Shown: piece by piece, positions 1-7,247 of the stretch
How the letters are laid out: each line of letters begins with the position of its first letter
How positions within the stretch are numbered: the stretch's first letter is position 1
DNA from: Alphaproteobacteria bacterium
GTDB lineage: Bacteria > Pseudomonadota > Alphaproteobacteria > Rhizobiales > Xanthobacteraceae
Length of the DNA stretch: 12,688 nt
Direction of reading: 5' to 3'
NCBI GenBank assembly: GCA_005883445.1
Contig: VAZL01000516.1
Coordinates: 1 to 12,688 of the forward strand
Made by a program: the position numbers and the translations under genes
The notes under the pieces: model-generated
Databases searched by the model: none
What the model saw: the letters and a program-made list of their open reading frames with translations, nothing else
Told to the model about the DNA's origin: nothing

Positions 1-155
1 AGCCATGCGAGCATCGCTGCACCACACAACGAGGCAGCGCTCACGCAACCCACCGGCGCAGGGTTTGGATCCGTCGTCGTCCATACGTTCGCCAAGGTTC
101 CATCTCCGTCGGCCTTGTGCGTCCCAACCCTTGTTTATTAGCACGCAGTTGGCAC

Positions 156-174
156 GATGTTACAATGTAACATC
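156..174. promoter_or_regulatory. Perfect 19-bp palindrome, candidate operator
   Basis: The sequence GATGTTACAATGTAACATC has two perfect 9-base arms around a single central A. An odd-length palindrome with arms of this size is typical of operators for dimeric regulators of the TetR, GntR, MarR or PadR families; the ATGT...ACAT ends recall PadR sites. No regulator gene is in the window. The likely target is a gene to the left of the window, since the nearest right-hand gene ends, rather than starts, at 521. The palindrome is seen directly; the operator role is inferred. Confidence 0.5.
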
Positions 175-467
175 ATCAAGTTGCGGTGACCAACCTCCCG
201 GTCGCGGGGGGTTGGCGATGGCGCCGGAGTGGTTGTTCTGGGGCGCACCGCCTTCACTCGGCCGCTTGCAGTTCGCCTCGGCGGCGCGATGCGTCGCGCG
301 GTCGCGTCGGACATCGACTCCCCCCGTGTTGTATGTTGGCATTGTTCATCTAATAGCAGCCATGTAGCAAGTAATACCTGGATCAACATTGAGGACTTCT
401 AAAGTAGAACAAGCGCTACGATGCCACGGCTCCCCGACGAGATATCCGCCGTGCGAAGAGGGCCGCG

Positions 468-488
468 GCCGCGGTTCGTAACCGCGGC
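468..488 (-). terminator. Strong hairpin after LLM-A, possible terminator
   Basis: Arms GCCGCGGTT and AACCGCGGC pair perfectly over 9 bases around a CGT loop. The hairpin lies 33 bases past the stop codon of the last gene of the left operon. No T-run follows on the minus strand, so it is not a textbook intrinsic terminator. It may act as an mRNA 3'-end stabiliser or a Rho-associated stop. Confidence 0.4.
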
Positions 489-520
489 GTTGTTCGGTCT
501 TGGCAGCGCCGTTTTCGCGG

Positions 521-1705
521 TCAGGCGGCAGTCGCGGTCGCCGATGGTTGCTTATATTGCTTGAGCCGCGGAAAAACCTCGTTGGCGAACAGCGTCAGGT
601 TCTCGACTGTGTCGGCGTGCGACATGGCGCCAGCGTGGCCCATCATCAAGAGATTTCCCATGCCGCCACAATACTCGCAAAAATCGACCATCTGTTCGTA
701 GACCTGGGTAGGCGTGCCGCAAAACAAGATGGCGGCATCGATCAGTTCCTGTACGCTCGCGCTGCGCATGTCGATGACACGTCGATCCTTGGTATAGCTG
801 CGCGGCGGCGTTTCGCCACGCATGAGCCTCGCATTGTCCGCAGCCGATAGGAATCCAGGCGGATTGCGGAACGGCAGAAAGACGATGGCGGCCGAGCGCA
901 GATAGCTCGCCACGCGTTCGCCCCGCTCGCGCGCCTCCCGTTCATTCGATGCGACGGCGACCAGCCCCAGATAGGCAAATCGATCGGCGGCCGGCGCCGG
1001 CCGCCCTTTGGACATGTATCCCTCGCGATAGACGTCGTACAGCGCGCGCGTGTTATAGCCGGTACCCAACGTCGCAATGACGTATCCGCGCTCGCCGAGG
1101 ACGCGCGCATTGTTCTTGCTGCCGGTAGTGCTCCAGATCGGGGGGTGCGGCTGCTGCCAGGGGCGCGGCCAGATGTTCACATGGCGATAGTGGAAGTGTT
1201 CGCTCTCCCAGTTGAACGGCTGGTCATGGCTCGTCATCGCCTTCACAATAAAGTCATGGGCCTCCCAAAAGCGGTCCATTACGCCGACCGGATTCTGGTT
1301 CGAGGACGGAAATTCGTACGGCACGCCCTTGATGAAACCCATGTCGAGCCGGCCGCGCGATACGACGTCGACGGTCGCAAGCTCCTCGGCAACACGCAAA
1401 GGATCCTGCCGGTGACCGATCGGGTAACCGAGCACGAGGAGACGCGCGCGCTTGGTCTGGCGTGCCAATATCGACAATCCCACGATCACGGTCGATGACA
1501 TGCAAGTCGCGGTTTGGTGGTGTTCATTCAGCATGATGTCGAAGCCGAGTTCATCGGCCAGCAGCCACTCGTCGTAATAACGATGGAACAGATCGGCGGC
1601 GATCGTCGGGTCGCATTTGCGGTTGGGAAGATTGACCCGCAATGACCCCCCGTGGTCCCTCCAGGCATCGGGATATGGCTGCTCAGTGAATTGGTACACC
1701 CTCAT
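521..1705 (-). CDS. LLM class flavin-dependent oxidoreductase (LLM-A)
   Basis: Luciferase-like (bacterial luciferase family, FMNH2-dependent) monooxygenase of 394 residues, probably cytoplasmic and dependent on a partner flavin reductase not present here. The family fold shows in N60-E61-H62-H63 of the conserved NEHH motif, RVAEE at 104-108, SRGRLDMGF near 116-124 and the WPRP-QQPHPPIW segment at 179-191. The frame stays open 56 codons upstream, but the ATG at 1705 is chosen because the family homology starts there and a strong GAGGAG ribosome site lies 8 bases before it. It overlaps the stop of hydrolase A by 4 bases (ATGA), which implies translational coupling. It is the last gene of the left operon. 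The family is sure; the substrate is unknown and cannot be read from the sequence. It is a diverged relative of LLM-B at 5723-6961. Confidence 0.9.
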   Translation of the reverse strand: MRVYQFTEQPYPDAWRDHGGSLRVNLPNRKCDPTIAADLFHRYYDEWLLADELGFDIMLNEHHQTATCMSSTVIVGLSILARQTKRARLLVLGYPIGHRQDPLRVAEELATVDVVSRGRLDMGFIKGVPYEFPSSNQNPVGVMDRFWEAHDFIVKAMTSHDQPFNWESEHFHYRHVNIWPRPWQQPHPPIWSTTGSKNNARVLGERGYVIATLGTGYNTRALYDVYREGYMSKGRPAPAADRFAYLGLVAVASNEREARERGERVASYLRSAAIVFLPFRNPPGFLSAADNARLMRGETPPRSYTKDRRVIDMRSASVQELIDAAILFCGTPTQVYEQMVDFCEYCGGMGNLLMMGHAGAMSHADTVENLTLFANEVFPRLKQYKQPSATATAA

Positions 1706-2445
1706 TGCGATGTCTCCTCGACGAAGGAAAAGATGCGATCGGCAAATATCTCGGGCTGCTCCAAATGGGGAAAGTGGCCAGCGCGTTCGATCAACTCGAA
1801 TCGCGCACCGGTAATGGCTGCGCAATAGGCGCGCCCGTAAGGCTCGGACAGAATGCGATCGTTCGCTCCCCACAGGACCAATGTCGGAATGCGGATACGG
1901 TGGAGGCGTCCTCGAAGCTTGGGATCATGCATGTAGGGCGACCAGGCATACCGCGCGGTCGCTTCTCGGTTGCGGGCTGCGGCCAGAACCTGCGCGTCGG
2001 GCATCGTCTTGTAGTCGTGGGTACCCGCAGCGGGATTGAAATACGCAAGTTGAACATACTCGCTCTCTGGAATTGCGTAGATATCGACGATGTCTCGCGT
2101 TTCGCGGTCGCCGACCTTGATTCCCACTGCATTGGCGAGCACGAGGTGCGACAGCCGCTCGCTCGACTTGATCGCGATTTCGGCGGCGATCCAGCCGCCG
2201 AGCGATACGCCTACCACGATAATTTGGCGTAGATCGAGCTGTTCCAATAGATCGAGGTAGAAATACGCAAGGTCGTCTACGGTATCGAAGGACCTCGGTT
2301 GTTCCGAGCGTCCAAAGCCGGGATGGATGGGCGCCAGCACGCGCGTGCGACTCGCAAGCTGATCGAGCACCGGGCTGACCGGTTCGATGCCGATTTCAGG
2401 ATGCAGGAACAGCACAACGATGGAGGACGCTGGGTCGGCGGTCAT
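1702..2445 (-). CDS. Alpha/beta fold hydrolase A
   Basis: Cytoplasmic alpha/beta hydrolase of 247 residues. The catalytic triad is visible as Ser81 in GVSLGG, Asp196 in WGANDR and His224 in the AGHFPHLEQP motif. The usual HG at the oxyanion strand is replaced by His15-Pro16 (HPEIG), a departure from most relatives. The N-terminus is short; an in-frame stop sits four codons before the ATG, so no longer start is possible unless the frame is broken there. It follows the Bug receptor gene by 58 bases and is coupled by ATGA overlap to LLM-A, which suggests that the oxygenase and hydrolase act in sequence. Possible roles include ester, lactone or C-C bond hydrolysis of the oxygenase product, by analogy with meta-cleavage hydrolases and RutD; the true substrate is not known. 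It resembles hydrolase B at 4903-5703, especially at the C-terminus. Confidence 0.88.
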   Translation of the reverse strand: MTADPASSIVVLFLHPEIGIEPVSPVLDQLASRTRVLAPIHPGFGRSEQPRSFDTVDDLAYFYLDLLEQLDLRQIIVVGVSLGGWIAAEIAIKSSERLSHLVLANAVGIKVGDRETRDIVDIYAIPESEYVQLAYFNPAAGTHDYKTMPDAQVLAAARNREATARYAWSPYMHDPKLRGRLHRIRIPTLVLWGANDRILSEPYGRAYCAAITGARFELIERAGHFPHLEQPEIFADRIFSFVEETSQ

Positions 2446-2503
2446 CGGCGGTATTCAGCGGTCGTCATGCCGACATGGCCGTTAAGAGGGCTCGACGTCA
2501 CGT

Positions 2504-3475
2504 TCATTGAGCTGACTTGATGCCGAGGATTTTGGCAATCTCAGCGAGTTTGGCGCGCTGCTGCTCGATTGCAGCGGCGAATTCGGAAGGTCCGCGAACG
2601 TTGACGAGCTGCCCGGTGGCTGCGAACCGAGTGGCAATGACCGGATCGGCCACGGCAACCTCGCCAAGAGCAACCGCGATGCGTTCGCGCAATTCGCTCG
2701 ACATCCCGCGTGGCCCGAATAATCCCACAAGACTCTCCATTTCGAGCGCCGGGTAGCCGGCCTCCGTGACCGTGAGAACTTCAGGCGCGCTGGGGGCGCG
2801 CTTGCGACTAGTCACCGCCAGCACCTTGACCCTGCCGGTCTGCATCTGGGGCTGCACGACCGCAAATGACGTCATCAATACCTGAATGCGCCCCTCGGCG
2901 AGATCGTTGGGTGCCTGCAGGATATCGCGATAGGGGACTTTTGCCATCTGCAGGCCGGTGCTCTTGAGGAAGCCAAACAACAGGAAATCAGCATTACCGT
3001 TGGCGGCCGCCGCGTTGAGCTTTCCAGGTTGCGCGCGCGCAAGCTCCACGAGTTCGCCCAGCGAACCAATCTTCAGTGACGCCGAGCTCGAAATGGCGAG
3101 GATGATCGCGGAAACGCTCGCGATCGGCAGCAGATCGCGCTCGACGTCGTATGGAAGCTTCTCGTGCTCATAAGGATGCACCGTGAAGGTCCCGACGGGC
3201 GCGAACAGAAGCGTATGGTCGTCGTTGGCGGCGATGAAAGCAGCAACCGCGACCAGGCCGTCGCCGCCCGGACGATTTTCCACCAGGACCGGCTTGCCCC
3301 AGCGGGCGGCCAATCGATCCGCGAACAATCGCGCCGTAATGTCCGTTCCACTGGCGGCTCCGAACGGCACGATGAAACGAACTGTTCGCGCCGGATAGGG
3401 TTGCGCCGGCGCGCTGGTGAGGCTTTGCAAAATGCTGAGAAGCGCGATGATCGCTAGGAGAACCAACCGCACCAT
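2504..3475 (-). CDS. Bug/TctC tripartite tricarboxylate receptor protein
   Basis: Periplasmic solute-binding protein of the Bug (TctC) family, 323 residues. A signal peptide of about 24 residues has a hydrophobic core at 3-19 and a likely cut after APA, before QPYP. The mature protein opens with family signatures: RTVRFIVPFG near 30-39, a variant of the PFxPGGxxD loop (PFGAASGTD, 37-45) and VENRPG at 65-70. The frame is open further upstream to 3544, but the ATG at 3475 has GGAG 7 bases before it and places the signal peptide properly at the N-terminus. No TctA or TctB membrane subunits are present, which is common for these orphan receptors in proteobacteria; it may use permeases encoded elsewhere or sense the substrate. 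Ligands of the family are mostly carboxylates and small aromatic or amide compounds. It lies between the broken MFS gene and hydrolase A. Confidence 0.9.
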   Translation of the reverse strand: MVRLVLLAIIALLSILQSLTSAPAQPYPARTVRFIVPFGAASGTDITARLFADRLAARWGKPVLVENRPGGDGLVAVAAFIAANDDHTLLFAPVGTFTVHPYEHEKLPYDVERDLLPIASVSAIILAISSSASLKIGSLGELVELARAQPGKLNAAAANGNADFLLFGFLKSTGLQMAKVPYRDILQAPNDLAEGRIQVLMTSFAVVQPQMQTGRVKVLAVTSRKRAPSAPEVLTVTEAGYPALEMESLVGLFGPRGMSSELRERIAVALGEVAVADPVIATRFAATGQLVNVRGPSEFAAAIEQQRAKLAEIAKILGIKSAQ

Positions 3476-3556
3476 TGAAATGCTCCAAGCCAGAATGCTC
3501 ACACGCTCCGGAAATTCTCGCCGTCTGGCCGCCATTCCAATCATGCAATTGGGCGA

Positions 3557-4794
3557 TCAACCAGCTTTCTGTCCGACGAAATCCGTAAGTTCCTTGCGGG
3601 TCGTGTCCGGCGCGAACCAGACAAAGAGCGGTGCCAGCAGCAGAAACGAGCAGGCCAGCAACGGCAGGCCAGCGGCGACGGAATGGGCGGTCGCGATCCA
3701 GCCCATGATCATCGGCGCGAGCGAGGCGACGCCGAGGCCGAAGGTGAAGGATGCGCCGACGCCGGTACCGCGAATCTGGGTCGGGAACAGCTCGGCGGTA
3801 TAGCCTAGACCCGTCCCAAAGCTGCCGGTGATCAAGAAGTTCGCGGCCAATCCCACCCACCACCCGCCGGGATTGCGAAGGCCGGGATCACCCAACGTCG
3901 CCCGAACACGTCGCACAGCCAGCCGCAGATCCAATAGGCGAAGATGGCGCAGAACATCCAGATCGAGAGATAGCTGCCCATGGTCTGGAAGCCGAGCTGC
4001 TTTTCGGTAGCGAGGTAGAACGGCATCCAGGCCGACCAGCCGAGCCAGGTGAAGAGATAGAAGAAGTAGACGAGCGAGGCGATTAGCGTTTCGCGGGGGT
4101 ACTCGCGCGCCGGCGACAGGATGTCGAGTTGTTTCTTCAGCCCGTCCTTGAGCATCTGCGCGGTGACGCGCTCGTAGCGCGGGCTTTCCTTGATGCCGAT
4201 GCGGATCCAGAGCACCAGCAGCGCCGGGAGGATGCCGAGGAAGTAGAGCGAGCGCCATCCCCATAGCGGCACCACGACAAGCGCGGCGAGCGAGCACAGC
4301 ATGTAGCCGAACGGATAGCCGCCGACGAGGCCGCCCAAGGCGGTGGCGCGCCATTTGGTCGGCGCGGTCTCGGTGACCATCAACATCCCGACCGGATTCT
4401 CTCCGGCGAGCGCGATCCGTGTGATCGAACTGAAGATCAAGAGCATGATCCATCCGGTCGAGAAGCCGGTGAGACCGGTGAAGATCGAATAGCCCAGGAT
4501 CGCCCAGATCAGCGCCGGCTTGCGGCCATAGAGATCGGCAAGCACTGGGAAGGCGAACGTGCCGATGAGCCCGATCCAGCGCGAGATCGTGGTCACCGTG
4601 CCCATGGTCGCCGGCGTGATGCCCCATTCTTTAATGAGGATCGGCGTGACGAGCTGCATGATGGTGGCTTCGTAGATGTCGAATGCCCAGCCGAGGATGC
4701 AGATCGTCAGCACGGTTGCGTTGTAACGGGTCCATCGGTCGCTCACCGCGACGGGCGGCGTCACGGCCACCGACGCTGTCGAGGCGGTGGACAT
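3557..4794 (-). pseudogene. MFS transporter with single-base frameshift
   Basis: Major facilitator superfamily uptake transporter, about 412 residues when the frame is repaired, near the usual 12-helix length. The first frame (stop at 3832) encodes about 310 homologous residues: a cytoplasmic N-terminus, helix 1 near LTICILGWAFDIYEATI, the loop 2-3 signature LADLYGRKPAL and IKESPRYERV at the central loop, as in sugar/sialate or aromatic acid:proton symporters. The last helices and tail (GLAANFLITGSFGTGLGYTAELFPTQIRG onward, ending VGQKAG) continue in the next frame down to 3557. The switch lies at about 3850-3870 in the G-rich run GGCGGGTGGTGGGTGGGA and fits one missing base (a -1 shift would restore it). 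The ATG at 4794 has GGAAGGAAG 6 bases upstream. It could be a true pseudogene, a sequencing error in a G run, or much less likely a slippage site. Substrate unknown; its position suggests import of the operon's substrate. Confidence 0.85.
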
Positions 4795-4816
4795 CTCCGG
4801 CTTCCTTCCCTACGGC

Positions 4817-4832
4817 CCCGCTCTCGGGCGGG
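4817..4832 (-). other. Small hairpin before the MFS ribosome site
   Basis: Arms CCCGC and GCGGG surround a 6-base loop, placed about 10 bases before the GGAAGGAAG ribosome site of the MFS gene, in the 108-base gap after hydrolase B. The gap also contains GCGTCAAG twice (4834-4841 and 4863-4870). The hairpin may separate expression of the two neighbouring genes; no T-run follows, so a terminator is doubtful. Confidence 0.25.
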
Positions 4833-4902
4833 TGCGTCAAGCCTGCGCTCGCGGCTGCTATGGCGTCAAGGTACGACGCAGGCGGCGCATCGATGCTTGC
4901 TC

Positions 4903-5703
4903 TCAGCCACCCAGGAAGGCGCGTACCACCTTCGTCACCGTCTCCGGACGTTCGAGATGCGGCAGGTGACCAGCCTGCTCGATGAGTTCGACCCGTGCGT
5001 CGGCGATTCGTCGAGCAAACTCTTGAGCATAAGTCGGCGCGATGATGCCGTCGGCCGTGCCCCAGACGATGAGCGTCGGCGACGCAATCCGGTGAGCGTG
5101 CCTGCTGAAACCGCGATCGGCGATCGGCCAGACGAATTTACCAGAGCAGGCTTGCGCCCAGATGAACTGCGCGAGCGTGTCGATGCGCTCGGCCGGATCG
5201 CTCGGAACATCGAAGAAGCGCCGCGCGGCCTCTCCGTCGGCGTCGGCAAAAAGCGAGGGCCGTCGGACTTTGTCGCTGAGAATCATCCAGTTCTTCACCG
5301 GCGCGTCGTCCCGCCACAAGCCCACCGGATCGATCAGCACCAGCCGGCCGACCGACTTCGGAGCCGAGGCCGCGAACTCGGCAGCGAGCAGGCCGCCGAA
5401 GGAATGGCCGACGACCGCCGGCGCGGACAATTCCAACCTGTCGAACAGCTCGCCGTGATAGACGATCAGGTCGAACCAGTTGTCGAGTGCGTGCACCGCG
5501 TCGGGATTACCGTGCGTGGTCCCCGGAAACTTCGGCGCGTAGACGGTATGGTCGTCGGCAAGGCCGGCGACGAATGCGCGGTCGGAGGCGAGCCCCCACG
5601 GCCCATGCAGATAGACGAGCGGCCGACCGCAGCCGCTGATCTCGACCTCAGTTTGGATGCGGTCCTGCCATAGGCTGAGCCTGCGTACCTCCGGGGCAGC
5701 CAT
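4903..5703 (-). CDS. Alpha/beta fold hydrolase B
   Basis: Cytoplasmic alpha/beta hydrolase of 266 residues. The oxyanion strand reads LVYLHGPWG (His33-Gly34), the nucleophile is Ser101 in GHSFGG, the acid Asp218 in WGTADG and the base His246 in AGHLPHLERP. A cap region rich in Trp and Phe lies between about 130 and 200. The frame is open well upstream through the oxygenase gene, but that part is a shadow; the ATG at 5703 is chosen because GGAG lies 7 bases before it and homology starts here. It follows LLM-B after 19 bases and would be cotranslated with it, forming an oxygenase/hydrolase pair like the one at the other end of the operon. Hydrolysis of the oxygenase product is inferred; the actual substrate is unknown. 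Confidence 0.88.
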   Translation of the reverse strand: MAAPEVRRLSLWQDRIQTEVEISGCGRPLVYLHGPWGLASDRAFVAGLADDHTVYAPKFPGTTHGNPDAVHALDNWFDLIVYHGELFDRLELSAPAVVGHSFGGLLAAEFAASAPKSVGRLVLIDPVGLWRDDAPVKNWMILSDKVRRPSLFADADGEAARRFFDVPSDPAERIDTLAQFIWAQACSGKFVWPIADRGFSRHAHRIASPTLIVWGTADGIIAPTYAQEFARRIADARVELIEQAGHLPHLERPETVTKVVRAFLGG

Positions 5704-5722
5704 GTCCACTCTCCGCCAGCTT

Positions 5723-6961
5723 CTAGGAAGCGGCGGCCAACGCGGCGGCAGGACGCTTGGCCTTGAGGCGTTCAGGCCACCAGCGGTCCTCGTACCTGTC
5801 GTCCCACAGGTCCGCGAGATAGGGCAGCACTTCACGTGCGAACAGATCGATGTTGTTCTTGCACAGCGCCGTCGGCATGGAGCCGAAATGCAGGAGCGCC
5901 AGCAGGTGCCCCATGCGCAAGCGCTTGATGCCGTCGAGTAACTGCTCGCGCACGGTCTTCGGGCTTCCGACCACGACGAAGCCGCGGTCGAACAAATCCT
6001 TGGCCTTGAGTTCGCGCAGATTGATGCTGGCGCGGGGATTGTGGCGCAGCGACTGCACGAGCGCCTCGTATTCGAGACAGCCCGGAATCGCCTGATAGTA
6101 GGTCGGCGTGTAGAGCAGCTTGTGGAAGAAATATTCGGCGTGTTCGGCGTATAGGTCCTCGGCCTCGGCGTCGGTCTCGCCCACGCCGATGAGTTGCAGG
6201 AAGCTGAACCGGTAGGGATTGTCGTCCCGCCCCTTGCGAGCAACCAGCTCCCAATACCGGTCGCTCACCTGCTCGGCGTTCTTGGCGCCGTAATAGCTCA
6301 GGTGGCAGAAGCAATGGTCCTGGCCAACCACATACTCCGCCGTCGAGGAGATGCCGGAGCCAGGAATCCAGATCGGTGGATGCGGCTGCTGGATCGGCCG
6401 CGGCCAAAGGTTCACCATGCCGAGCTGATAGTGCCTGCCGTTCCAGGCGAAAACGTCCCTCGCGGACCAGGCCTTGATCACCAGGGCCAGCGCTTCGCGG
6501 AAACGCTCGCGTTGCTCGACCGGGATGACGCCGTTCGAGATGGTCGCATCGGCGGGCAACCCGGTGGGAAATCCTGCAACCAGCCGTCCGCCGCTGACGC
6601 AGTCGAGCATCGCGTATTCTTCAGCGATGCGCGTCGGCGGCGTCGTAGAAGGCAGCGTCGAGCCGAGCTGGATGATTGCGACATTCTGGCCGTTGGTTTG
6701 CCTCGCGAGCACCGCGCCCATGATGCTTGGATTTGCCATGAAGCCATAGACGTTCTGGTGATGCTGGTTGGTGCAGAGCCCATGCAAACCGGCCTTGGCG
6801 GCGTAGAGCATCTCGTCCAGCGTCGCATTGTAATATTGGCCGACCTTGTCGGAATCGGCCACGTCGAACCACATGGGATCGATATAGGCAGAGTTGTATC
6901 GCCGCTCGAAATCGGCTGGCAGATCCCGGTATGGCATCAGGTGGAACATGCAGACTTTCAC
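5723..6961 (-). CDS. LLM class flavin-dependent oxidoreductase (LLM-B)
   Basis: Luciferase-like flavin monooxygenase of 412 residues, first gene of the left operon. Signatures are RIAEE at 111-115, SGGRLVAGFPTG near 123-134 and NLWPRP-QQPHPPIW at 184-198. The usual NEHH motif reads N65-Q66-H67-H68, so the acidic residue is replaced by glutamine, unlike LLM-A. The tail after about 385 is rich in Trp, Arg and Ala. Translation starts at GTG 6961: the frame matches the family N-terminus and GAGG lies 7 bases upstream. A candidate promoter lies at 6997-7025. As with LLM-A, a flavin reductase must come from elsewhere. Its pairing with hydrolase B suggests oxidation followed by hydrolysis of one substrate; which compound cannot be told. 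Confidence 0.9.
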   Translation of the reverse strand: MKVCMFHLMPYRDLPADFERRYNSAYIDPMWFDVADSDKVGQYYNATLDEMLYAAKAGLHGLCTNQHHQNVYGFMANPSIMGAVLARQTNGQNVAIIQLGSTLPSTTPPTRIAEEYAMLDCVSGGRLVAGFPTGLPADATISNGVIPVEQRERFREALALVIKAWSARDVFAWNGRHYQLGMVNLWPRPIQQPHPPIWIPGSGISSTAEYVVGQDHCFCHLSYYGAKNAEQVSDRYWELVARKGRDDNPYRFSFLQLIGVGETDAEAEDLYAEHAEYFFHKLLYTPTYYQAIPGCLEYEALVQSLRHNPRASINLRELKAKDLFDRGFVVVGSPKTVREQLLDGIKRLRMGHLLALLHFGSMPTALCKNNIDLFAREVLPYLADLWDDRYEDRWWPERLKAKRPAAALAAAS

Positions 6962-6996
6962 GGCAGCACCTCGTCCGCTGGCAATGTTCGGATGGG

Positions 6997-7025
6997 ATGC
7001 TACGCTTAGCCGTGCGGCGGCTCAA
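6997..7025 (-). promoter_or_regulatory. Candidate sigma-70 promoter for the left operon
   Basis: On the minus strand, TTGAGC (7020-7025) and TAGCAT (6997-7002) are separated by 17 bases, each matching four of six consensus positions. Transcription would start about 30 bases before the GTG of LLM-B. It is plausible from position and spacing but weak by sequence. Confidence 0.35.
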
Positions 7026-7186
7026 TCTAGTCCTCCGACCCGTCGTGCTCGGAGAGGCGAGGCTCGCTCCGCCACTGCCCGCGCCGTGAGGCACGCCCGC
7101 AGAAATTCAGACTACCCGAGGATGATTTCGGAACGATGGACTTGACGTCGGGCTCCTTCACGACCGCCTCGCCATCCTCGGGCACG

Positions 7187-7201
7187 GCTTGCAACGCAAG
7201 C
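7187..7201. promoter_or_regulatory. Inverted repeat upstream of racemase, possible operator
   Basis: GCTTGC-AAC-GCAAGC is a perfect 6-base inverted repeat with a 3-base centre, ending 46 bases before the racemase ATG. Its place in a divergent intergenic region suggests a regulator site, but repeats of this size also occur by chance in GC-rich DNA. Confidence 0.3.
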
Positions 7202-7247
7202 GAACCCTGTGTTGAGGTGGCAATTGAGATCAGATCCGCGAGCAGCC

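Larger units (their letters stand above)
1..520. other. Gene-poor left edge, no supported CDS
   Basis: I see no gene I can support here. The open frames on both strands have arginine/proline/serine-rich translations without recognisable domains, and none has a good ribosome binding site. The stretch lies downstream of the minus-strand operon that ends at 521. It contains two clear structures, listed separately: a perfect palindrome at 156-174 and a long hairpin at 468-488. A minus-strand frame opening at an ATG at 84 runs off the left edge and could be the start of a gene outside the window, but 28 codons are too few to call. Confidence 0.6.
6962..7247. other. Divergent intergenic regulatory region
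   Basis: This 286-base gap separates the left operon from the racemase gene and must hold promoters for both. I see the candidate minus-strand promoter at 6997-7025 and an inverted repeat at 7187-7201. No convincing plus-strand promoter or small gene is visible. Confidence 0.5.

Noticed and set aside
1..84. Minus-strand frame from an ATG at 84 running off the left edge, downstream of the palindrome
   Set aside because: Only 28 codons are visible (starting MDDDGSKP), with a weak ribosome site and no family resemblance. It may be a real gene start, but it cannot be supported from this window.
5..367. 120-codon frame on the plus strand at the left edge
   Set aside because: No ribosome site, no recognisable domain, Arg/Pro/Ser-rich composition, and it runs through the palindrome at 156-174.
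138..389. 83-codon minus-strand frame in the gene-poor edge
   Set aside because: It begins with a hydrophobic-looking stretch but soon becomes Arg/Pro/Thr-rich; no ribosome site or domain seen.
1706..1873. 56-residue N-terminal extension of LLM-A
   Set aside because: It overlaps hydrolase A, has no luciferase-family homology, and the ATG at 1705 has a strong GAGGAG site.
3845..3875. Programmed -1 ribosomal frameshift in the MFS gene
   Set aside because: There is no clear heptamer slip sequence, and MFS transporters are not known to use frameshifting; mutation or read error in a G-rich run is simpler.
5704..6243. N-terminal extension of hydrolase B into the LLM-B gene
   Set aside because: The frame is open, but the sequence is a Ser/Arg/Thr-rich shadow of LLM-B; hydrolase homology and a good ribosome site place the start at 5703.
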